Shown: positions 24,143-29,844 of the stretch, one piece after another
How positions within the stretch are numbered: the stretch's first letter is position 1
How the letters are laid out: every line of letters starts with the position of its first letter
Source of the DNA: an uncultured Lachnobacterium sp.
Lineage (GTDB): Bacteria > Bacillota > Clostridia > Lachnospirales > Lachnospiraceae
DNA: 29,844 nt
Assembly (NCBI GenBank): GCA_900546625.1
Contig: URDU01000035.1
Span: 1-29,844 of the forward strand
Direction: 5' to 3'
The notes under the pieces: model-generated
The model's input: only the letters and a program-made list of their open reading frames with translations
Databases searched by the model: none
What the model was told of the DNA's origin: nothing
Program-made: the position numbers and the translations under genes

Positions 24143-24158
24143 AAATGCACCATGGCAT
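24114..24158. terminator. Inverted repeat between convergent genes
   Basis: Perfect 14-bp arms ATGCCATGGTGCAT (24114-24127) and ATGCACCATGGCAT (24145-24158). The left arm is inside the last codons of the HAD gene. A short T-run follows on the minus strand; probably a shared terminator. Confidence 0.5.
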
Positions 24159-24161
24159 ACC

Positions 24162-24617
24162 CTATGCCTCAATATTCATAAATCTGTCCCACTCGCACTC
24201 GTCTTTTGATGCCGATACAATCAATGTGTACGAGCGCTCATCTGTTCCGTCGAATACGAAGGTATAATTTTCATTCTCCTTCTCGATTAAATATGCGTAT
24301 CCGTCAAGAAAATTGTTGAAGGTGTCGATATAATCTGTCTCCTCTATCTCCTCGTCAGCCGTGGTGCTCTTTAGGTTGCCATCGGCATCATATGTCTTAA
24401 AGCCCTCGCGTATGAATGAAATAATATTTGCATCTGAAAGCTTTAATATAAGGCCGTTTGTCCTCATATCACGGATATCTCTGTTTTTAGAATTATCTGC
24501 CTTTATGATTACGTTGTCAAGGCATATTTTGAAGGTGCCAAAGCTCATCATGATATCGCTCACATGCACATCCGAAAATTTGAAATGTGTAAACTCGTTT
24601 TCTGTCCTGAATTTCAT
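24162..24617 (-). CDS. Hypothetical protein, 151 aa
   Basis: I do not recognise this family. The protein is soluble, acidic, with no signal peptide or membrane helix. It reads as a beta-rich fold: alternating hydrophobic strands near 10-45 (FKFSDVHVSDIMMSFGTFKICLDNVIIKA), a middle acidic linker (about 85-100, TADEEIEETDY), then another pair of strands (YTFVFDGTDERSYTLIVSAS). A strong GGAGG site lies 7 nt before the ATG. It follows the helicase fragment gene after 68 nt on the same strand. A binding rather than catalytic role is a guess. Confidence 0.7.
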   Translation of the reverse strand: MKFRTENEFTHFKFSDVHVSDIMMSFGTFKICLDNVIIKADNSKNRDIRDMRTNGLILKLSDANIISFIREGFKTYDADGNLKSTTADEEIEETDYIDTFNNFLDGYAYLIEKENENYTFVFDGTDERSYTLIVSASKDECEWDRFMNIEA

Positions 24618-24684
24618 CTGTTATCCTCCGTATATACTCATGCCGATATTTTATCAGATAATTTTGCTTTGGGCAACTTGCATT

Positions 24685-26577
24685 TTATAATGTGCCGTAC
24701 AGCTCAAGTGTATGGCCTACACTGCCTGCACCTATAAAATAATAGTCGCTTTGAGTGTCACCGTCTACAAAGATATACTGTCCGTACATCTTTATATTGC
24801 AAAAGAGTGCTGTGCGGCTTGATGCAGCAGCGATTCCATATCCCTTGTTTGACACTACAAGCGGCAGCCTCTGCTGTCGGCCTCCGAACGAAATATATCT
24901 GGCTTTGTTTGTCAAATCAGTAAGGTCTGTCGCAAGTATTCCCTTGGATTTGAGCTTTTCCGATTTGTCCCAGTCAAAAAATGTGTAGCACTCGCCATTA
25001 TTTAAAAGCCTTGGCTCTGTGGCATTTTCACTTACAAGGAGATTTCTGTCGGCATCAAAATACTGTATGGCTCCGTTTTTCTTTTCTATCCTTAGTATCA
25101 GCTTCTCCGTTTGAATTTCAATAAGCGATTTGGATTCCTTTGCCACCCATTTGAAGGCTGTATCGGCCTTTTGCTTCCAATAGGTTTTGTGCGGCTTCAC
25201 TCCAATTCCTTTTACAAAGATTACGCGTACTATCTCCGGTGTTATTGGTATCACATAAAGTGTGCCGTCCGCTGTGGCGATTTCAACATGCGATTTACCT
25301 TTTTTGAGCCATTTTACCGCAAACTTGCCCTTTGAATGCCCCTTTACATGAAGTATATCGTTGTCCGGGATTGAGCCGTATGCGTATGGGGAGGGATTGA
25401 GAGGGAGGCTGCTCTTGTTTGCAGCCTTACTTACTTCCTTAATCTTAATTTTATTTGCCATATATGTAGCAGTACATTGTGTTTGATTTTCCCTGTCTTT
25501 TTTTACAAATGCAGATAAATCAAGCTTCTCATTTTCAGCCTTATTTGTCAACTGCTCAGGCTTTAATGCAATGCGCGACGGACCAAAATACTCTCTTTCA
25601 TCCATATCGCGTCTGCCATCAACACGCTTTTGCTCTTCTATCTCTTTTTCTGTCAGTTGCTGCTTTTCATATTCCTTTGCCTTAGTAAGCGGCTCTGCAG
25701 AAAACTCCTTCTGATGCCTGTGGGAAGGAGCAGGGTCTGCAATAAGCGGTGTCAGTCTGCCCCGGTGGAATACAGCAAGCTCATGAAGTGCACGGGTAGC
25801 CGCAACGTACAAAAGCTTCACATGACTATCATCAGCCGGATATTTTCTCTCTGATGGGTCAAACAGCAATACAGCATCAAACTCAAGTCCCTTTGTATAC
25901 GCGACCGGAAGTACCATGACTCCTGCACCAAACTGTGCAGTTTCAATATTATCATCTACTATTTCTATATGTTTTTTAAGCTCAGCAGACACCTTGAGAG
26001 CCTCTGCCTCATCACGGCACACGACAGCTATCGTCTCATAGCCTTCACTCTGCCAGCCTTTTATCGTGTCAACCGATGCCGAAATCAGTGTGCGCACATT
26101 GGCATACTCCTCAATGCGCACTGCGTTTCCATGCCTTATAATAGGCTCCACCGGATAGATTGCAAAATCTCCGTGACGCAGTATCTCTGTTGCAAATTCC
26201 GAAATCTCAACAGTGTTTCTGTAGCTCTTTCGAAGCAGCCCGAAGGCATCATATGTGCCTGTGAGTATCAGTTTTTTCAAGTCCTCCCAGTCATTTAAGC
26301 CATACTCAAAATGGATATTCTGCGAGGTATCACCCATGATAGTGTATGTGCAGTTTCTGAGACAGTAATGCAGGCAGCAGTATGCCATCATGCCAAAATC
26401 CTGTGCCTCATCAATAACCACATGACTCGCCTCACGAACCGGATCCGTCTCCTTGATGCGCTTATAAATATACGCAAGCGCTGCCAGATCATACACATCA
26501 AATGAGTCCTTGGGAATGTCTATATCATATCCCTTTTCCTTCTGTCCAAGCAGAAAATCCCTGTAAAAATCATACAC
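24685..26577 (-). CDS. HelD-like helicase, C-terminal part with a GH31 N-terminal-like domain (downstream of an amber stop)
   Basis: This frame is the direct continuation of the gene at 26587-27825, separated only by an in-frame TAG. It carries UvrD/HelD motif II VIDEAQD at 54-60, a GDTSQ motif near 82, motif V-like YTKGLEFD at 227-234 and motif VI LLYVAATRA near 255-263. A charged linker (about 290-360) follows. Residues about 405-630 look like the N-terminal beta-sandwich (galactose-mutarotase-like) of GH31 glycosidases: PEIVRVIF, KLILRIEKKNGAIQYFD, NKGYGIAAASSRTA and SDYYFIGAGS. The frame stops where the catalytic barrel would begin. If translated alone, ATG 26577 would be used with only a weak AAGGG site. 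Whether this half makes protein is unknown. Confidence 0.8.
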   Translation of the reverse strand: MYDFYRDFLLGQKEKGYDIDIPKDSFDVYDLAALAYIYKRIKETDPVREASHVVIDEAQDFGMMAYCCLHYCLRNCTYTIMGDTSQNIHFEYGLNDWEDLKKLILTGTYDAFGLLRKSYRNTVEISEFATEILRHGDFAIYPVEPIIRHGNAVRIEEYANVRTLISASVDTIKGWQSEGYETIAVVCRDEAEALKVSAELKKHIEIVDDNIETAQFGAGVMVLPVAYTKGLEFDAVLLFDPSERKYPADDSHVKLLYVAATRALHELAVFHRGRLTPLIADPAPSHRHQKEFSAEPLTKAKEYEKQQLTEKEIEEQKRVDGRRDMDEREYFGPSRIALKPEQLTNKAENEKLDLSAFVKKDRENQTQCTATYMANKIKIKEVSKAANKSSLPLNPSPYAYGSIPDNDILHVKGHSKGKFAVKWLKKGKSHVEIATADGTLYVIPITPEIVRVIFVKGIGVKPHKTYWKQKADTAFKWVAKESKSLIEIQTEKLILRIEKKNGAIQYFDADRNLLVSENATEPRLLNNGECYTFFDWDKSEKLKSKGILATDLTDLTNKARYISFGGRQQRLPLVVSNKGYGIAAASSRTALFCNIKMYGQYIFVDGDTQSDYYFIGAGSVGHTLELYGTL

Positions 26578-26586
26578 CGAGCCCTT

Positions 26587-27825
26587 CTAGTCATCCTTAC
26601 CGAAATAGGTTTTGTATTTTTTATCAAGCTCCTTGCGCTCCTTTGCCGGGAACTTCACTTCCTTGCCAAGAACCTCATTTTCATACTTCGAGTAAATTAT
26701 CTCATTTAACATGAGGATTTTACTCTGCATGGAAAGAAGCGGATTATCGTGCAGATAAGTGTCTATCAGCACCCTTCCCACAAGCAGATTGCCTGTTTTT
26801 TCCATGTAGACCTCATCTCTTGGAATGCATTTTTCCTCGTAATCTAAGCAGAATCTTTCAAGAGCTTCAAACCATTCTTTACTGCCCTTTATGCTGTTTC
26901 TACTGTCATTTTTGCTGACTGCATGTATGCTGTATTTTTTGTCATCCCAATCCTCGTACAAAAGCCTTGTAAAAAGCTGCTCCATAGTCATCTGCTTTAT
27001 GCCGTACACATCAAGCTCCGGAAGCACGCTTGTAATATAGTTCAGCAAAATGTGGTTGCTGCCTATAATGTAAAAATCCTCAGGTCTGAAATCATCAGCA
27101 TAATTATATAAAATGTACGATATCCTGTGCATCGCAACCGTAGTCTTTCCTGAGCCTGCAACTCCCTGCACTATGATATTCGTCTTTGGTGAACGGCGGA
27201 TAATAAGGTTTTGCTCCTTTTGGATCGTTGCGATAATCTCTCCGAGCACTGCCTTTTTATTTTTGGCCAGATACTTTGTCAGAAGCTCATCATTTGCTAC
27301 GACATCTGAATCAAAAAAGTCGATGAGCTTATCATCTGCAATCTCATAGGTGCGCTTTCTGTTTAAATCAATCTCAAAAGTGCCCTCTGAGCTCACCGTG
27401 TACTTACATGGTCCAAGACTGCTCTCATAATATACGGATGCAATCGGTGCTCTCCAGTCAATGACCACAGGCTCTGACGCATTCCTTGCAATACCGACTC
27501 TGCCTATATAGTAGGACTCCTGTGACTTCTGACGCGGATCCTTAAAATCTATTCTGCCAAAGTACGGCTTTTTCCTCGCCTTTTCACATCTGACGATATT
27601 TCTCTCATTCTCATGAAGCTGCGCTGTCGCATTGTTCCACAGGGCAAGTCCCTCCTTGTCCTGCGCCTCGTAGACATCTCTTAAATCCTCTAAATCATCT
27701 GTCAGCTTTTTTACCGATTCCTTTGCACGGTCCAGATTATCCTGTGCAATGCCTATGATATTTTGAAGCTGTCTCTGCTCGTCTTTTAATGAAATTCCCG
27801 GTAAATCATTTTCTGTGCCCATCAT
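26587..27825 (-). CDS. HelD-like helicase, N-terminal part ending at a premature TAG
   Basis: A 412-residue fragment of a superfamily 1 helicase of the HelD type, which in Firmicutes recycles stalled RNA polymerase. Residues 15-80 are the antiparallel coiled coil; VIDWRAPIASVYYE at 122-134 is a HelD hallmark; Walker A GVAGSGKT is at 221-228. The protein ends in FGKDD at TAG (26587-26589), yet the frame continues without shift into the DEAQD-bearing half. The N-terminal part alone has Walker A but no motif II, so it cannot be an active ATPase. GGAGG lies close to two consecutive ATG codons (27825 and 27822), the second being better spaced. The intact gene would encode about 1046 residues, against about 700-780 for usual HelD. 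Probably a pseudogene, unless the TAG is suppressed or a sequencing error. Confidence 0.85.
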   Translation of the reverse strand: MMGTENDLPGISLKDEQRQLQNIIGIAQDNLDRAKESVKKLTDDLEDLRDVYEAQDKEGLALWNNATAQLHENERNIVRCEKARKKPYFGRIDFKDPRQKSQESYYIGRVGIARNASEPVVIDWRAPIASVYYESSLGPCKYTVSSEGTFEIDLNRKRTYEIADDKLIDFFDSDVVANDELLTKYLAKNKKAVLGEIIATIQKEQNLIIRRSPKTNIIVQGVAGSGKTTVAMHRISYILYNYADDFRPEDFYIIGSNHILLNYITSVLPELDVYGIKQMTMEQLFTRLLYEDWDDKKYSIHAVSKNDSRNSIKGSKEWFEALERFCLDYEEKCIPRDEVYMEKTGNLLVGRVLIDTYLHDNPLLSMQSKILMLNEIIYSKYENEVLGKEVKFPAKERKELDKKYKTYFGKDD

Positions 27826-27851
27826 GCCTCCACGACTTATATATGCTGTGA

Positions 27852-28496
27852 TTATACTATACTTTTAATCTCATCTATCCTGTCAACACAGGCAAAAAGC
27901 ATCTTTTTCAGTTCCTCATCAGGCGGTGTCAAATCAGGCACCATGACAACCTTACAGCCTGCAGAATATGCACTTTTGACTCCATTTGGCGAATCCTCTA
28001 CCGCCATGCACTCATCAGGTAAAAGCTTTAGCTCACTGCACGCAAACTCATACACATCAGGTGCCGGCTTTCCATGCTCCACCATAGGTGCACAGATAAT
28101 CTTGTCAAAATATCCGTAGAGCCCTATCTTTTTTAAATATTTCTCGGCTCTTTCTATATCATTCGCTGTGGAAATCGCTCTGTGAATGCCTTTTTCCTTC
28201 AGATATGTAAGTATCTCGATTGCACCGGGCTTAAGCTCAATTCCCACCTTTTCCAGATGCTCCTCCATGATTTTGCGACGGTAAGTCCTGATTTTATCAT
28301 AATCCATATCCGGATCATGGAACATGTCCTTAAGATGCTGTGGTGCATACGGCTGCCCGAGGCTTCGCATCGAAAGCGCCTGCTCATCTGTCATCTCATA
28401 GCCGAATTGCTTAAGTGCCATCGGCCAGAAAATACGATAATATTTCTCGGTATCTATGAGTGTTCCGTCCATATCAAATATTACTGCTTTTACCAT
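27852..28496 (-). CDS. HAD hydrolase, beta-phosphoglucomutase-like
   Basis: A 214-residue HAD subfamily IA protein. The nucleophile motif IFDMDGTLIDT has Asp8 and Asp10; the helical cap spans about 15-90; motif II is ISTAND near 109-114, a lysine is in HGKPAPDVY and motif IV is VEDSPNGVKSA near 163. Members act as phosphoglycolate, sugar-phosphate or nucleotide phosphatases, or as beta-phosphoglucomutases; the substrate is not readable. AAGGAG lies 5 nt before the ATG. It sits 26 nt upstream of the helicase gene on the same strand, so they may share a transcript. Confidence 0.93.
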   Translation of the reverse strand: MVKAVIFDMDGTLIDTEKYYRIFWPMALKQFGYEMTDEQALSMRSLGQPYAPQHLKDMFHDPDMDYDKIRTYRRKIMEEHLEKVGIELKPGAIEILTYLKEKGIHRAISTANDIERAEKYLKKIGLYGYFDKIICAPMVEHGKPAPDVYEFACSELKLLPDECMAVEDSPNGVKSAYSAGCKVVMVPDLTPPDEELKKMLFACVDRIDEIKSIV

Positions 28497-28525
28497 TGGT
28501 TCTCCTTACGTTCTGTCTGGCTTTA

Positions 28526-29071
28526 CTACGCTTCACCTGTTAATTTCACCACGGTCATATCATGGTGCATGGCCTTTATCACCGGGCCAAACATGTCCTT
28601 TGTCTTTATCCTGAGGCTGGATGTATTTATGCATGGATGACATCCAACCCACTCACCTTTTAGCACATCCTTATCCACCAAAAGTTTGACCGCATTGTCA
28701 TGGTCATTCATCAGTCCCATCACACTGACTGAGCCGGGTGTGATATCCAGATATTTTTCCATATCCTCAGGGCTTGCAAACGAAAGCCTTGCACTGCCTA
28801 TCTGGTGCGAAAGCTCTTTTGTCTTAAAGGTCTTGTCTCCCGGTATCATGAGCAGATAAAAATTAGTTTTCTGGCGGTTGCACAGAAAAAGATTCTTGCA
28901 GATTGTTGCGCCGAGTGTCTTGTCAATCTCCTCACAAACCTCCATCGTAAATGCCGCCTCGTGGTCTATTCTCTGATATTCGATTCCCAGCTTGTCCAAA
29001 AAATCGTATGTACGAATTTCTTTATCCAGTCTGCCTGTGGTATCTGTCGGTCTTCCATTCTGTAATTGCAT
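28526..29071 (-). CDS. ProX-type aminoacyl-tRNA trans-editing deacylase (YbaK-like)
   Basis: A 181-residue protein of the prolyl-tRNA synthetase-associated (ProXp/YbaK/INS-like) family, which hydrolyses mischarged tRNA such as Ala-tRNA(Pro). Seen in the sequence: IDHEAAFTMEV near 35, GATICKNLFLCNRQKTNFYLL with the conserved lysine near 59, SFASPEDMEKYLDITPGSVSVMGL in the middle, and the terminal WVGCHPCINTSSLRI (GCHP with the family's zinc-free pocket). The length fits the stand-alone form. AGGAGG precedes the ATG. It is upstream of the HAD gene with a 29-nt gap, in one orientation with its neighbours. Confidence 0.9.
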   Translation of the reverse strand: MQLQNGRPTDTTGRLDKEIRTYDFLDKLGIEYQRIDHEAAFTMEVCEEIDKTLGATICKNLFLCNRQKTNFYLLMIPGDKTFKTKELSHQIGSARLSFASPEDMEKYLDITPGSVSVMGLMNDHDNAVKLLVDKDVLKGEWVGCHPCINTSSLRIKTKDMFGPVIKAMHHDMTVVKLTGEA

Positions 29072-29149
29072 TTGTGCCTCCTGAAATTAATTATTACAGC
29101 TGTGTTCAGCACCGTAACCGCTGCTATTATTCTCTTTTAATTGCTATAG

Positions 29150-29641
29150 CTATAGATTATACACCTCTTTTATGTATTCTAACAAGCCCCGGCATCCACT
29201 GATTACATCATCAAAGGTCGCATCAAAATCACCTGTATACCATGGATCTGCAACATCGCGCGCTGCTGTAAGCTTATGATTTGTCCCGTAATCAGCAAAT
29301 GACAGCATCTTAAATATCTTCTGCTGACTGTCACTGCCACCTGCAATCCTTGTCATATTCCTGATATTTGCAGTGTCCATTCCAATCAGAAGGTCATAGT
29401 ACAAATAATCATCGCGTGTCATCTGTCTCGCGCGGTGTGGAATAAGAGGAATATGCTCCTCGTATAGTTTGTTTTTGGTGCCGTAGTGCGGCGGATTGCC
29501 TATTTCCTCACGGCTGGTCGCAGCTGAATCTATCTCAAAAACAGCATCGAGGTGCTGTCTGTGGACCAGATGGGTGAAGATGCTTTGGGCCATGGTGCTG
29601 CGGCAGATGTTGCCTAGACAGATGAAAAGTATTTTAATCAT
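29150..29641 (-). CDS. Low-molecular-weight protein tyrosine phosphatase
   Basis: A 163-residue LMW-PTP. The P-loop C(X)5RS is at the start, CLGNICRS with Cys8 and Arg14, and the general-acid loop ADPWYTGDFD is near 128-137. The family removes phosphate from protein tyrosine (often a BY-kinase or its substrates) or from arginine. No tyrosine kinase or capsule gene is in the window, so the partner is unknown. AAGGAG lies 10 nt before the ATG. It is the first gene seen on the minus strand from the right edge. Confidence 0.94.
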   Translation of the reverse strand: MIKILFICLGNICRSTMAQSIFTHLVHRQHLDAVFEIDSAATSREEIGNPPHYGTKNKLYEEHIPLIPHRARQMTRDDYLYYDLLIGMDTANIRNMTRIAGGSDSQQKIFKMLSFADYGTNHKLTAARDVADPWYTGDFDATFDDVISGCRGLLEYIKEVYNL

Positions 29642-29844
29642 AGTTTTGTTTCTCCTTGTTTTGCTCTAGAATGCCCTGTTTTGCAAGGATTTCTAGGATT
29701 ATGGTGATCCGCTCTGAAATTACAGATTGTGGCAAATCAGAGCAGAACCCTGCAAGTTGTTACTACCTGTTAGTAGTAAAATTGGTAGTAAAAGCTTCCT
29801 GTATAATTTAAATAGGTCAAGGGATTGACGAAAAAAATACCTCA
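29642..29844. other. Non-coding right edge with small inverted repeats
   Basis: No gene is seen. Two inverted repeats occur: GCTCTGA (29711-29717) with TCAGAGC (29737-29743), and TTACTACC (29760-29767) with GGTAGTAA (29784-29791), the latter with an additional GTAGTAA copy between. They lie upstream of the phosphatase gene and may be operators or part of a leader. No convincing -35/-10 pair was found. Confidence 0.35.

Noticed and set aside
26587..26589. Pyrrolysine or programmed read-through at the helD TAG
   Set aside because: No pyl genes or special downstream element are visible and helicases of this type do not use pyrrolysine; a nonsense mutation or sequencing error is simpler.
1..29844. 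CRISPR array, prophage, toxin-antitoxin or biosynthetic cluster
   Set aside because: Searched by eye on both strands; no regularly spaced direct repeats, phage structural genes, paired toxin-antitoxin genes or synthase genes were found.

Overview
The window looks like a chromosomal segment of a low-to-mid GC gut Firmicute of the Lachnospiraceae, close to Agathobacter/Eubacterium rectale or Roseburia. This is inferred from strong AGGAGG ribosome sites, the GatCAB transamidation route with an archaeal-type AspRS under a T-box, and the overall protein flavour; no species call can be proven from the sequence alone. Almost all genes lie on the minus strand. The exceptions are one tRNA-Gly, a small membrane protein and one HAD phosphatase. 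I see no integrase, transposase, prophage gene or CRISPR array.

Region 1-2800 holds a two-gene metal operon: a small DUF6110-like protein followed by a divergent P1B-type ATPase in which the usual CPC motif reads FCC. A near-consensus Fur box (TGATAAA-G-TTTATCA) lies upstream. The combination resembles iron-storage (ferrosome, fez) ATPase loci. Region 2830-4790 is an unusual mirror structure: two identical tRNA-Gly(GCC) genes, each with its own consensus promoter and terminator, face away from each other's flank and bracket a PhoH/PIN ATPase gene. That gene has three TTTACA repeats at exact 10-bp spacing upstream, which resemble PhoP boxes.

Region 4850-9950 carries a membrane-anchored FMN-binding-like protein, proC with a small downstream membrane protein, an Lrp/AsnC regulator, argJ and a citrate synthase. 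The enzymes cluster around glutamate, proline and arginine metabolism. Region 9996-15194 has a cytosolic S8 (Csp-like) protease and a translationally coupled SbcD/SbcC-like (YhaO/YhaN-like) pair whose ATPase has two membrane helices in the coiled-coil part. clpX follows.

Region 17000-23115 is the tRNA-dependent amidation operon aspS - (GNAT::gatC fusion) - gatA - gatB, read on the minus strand. It is controlled by a T-box leader with a well-formed promoter, antiterminator and terminator. The candidate specifier stretch contains GAAC, so Glu (GAA) and Asn (AAC) codons overlap. Two short elements with 10-11 bp terminal inverted repeats sit inside this operon, one between the T-box terminator and aspS and one between aspS and the gatC fusion.

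Region 23300-29844 has a Cof-type HAD phosphatase, an unknown small protein, a HelD-like helicase gene broken by one in-frame TAG, a beta-phosphoglucomutase-like HAD protein, a ProX-type trans-editing deacylase and a low-molecular-weight tyrosine phosphatase. The C-terminal part of the helicase carries an appended domain resembling the N-terminal beta-sandwich of GH31 glycosidases. The most notable items are the HelD-GH31 fusion with its amber stop, the GNAT-GatC fusion under a possible dual-codon T-box, the Fur-box/P1B-ATPase operon and the inverted tRNA-Gly bracket around phoH.
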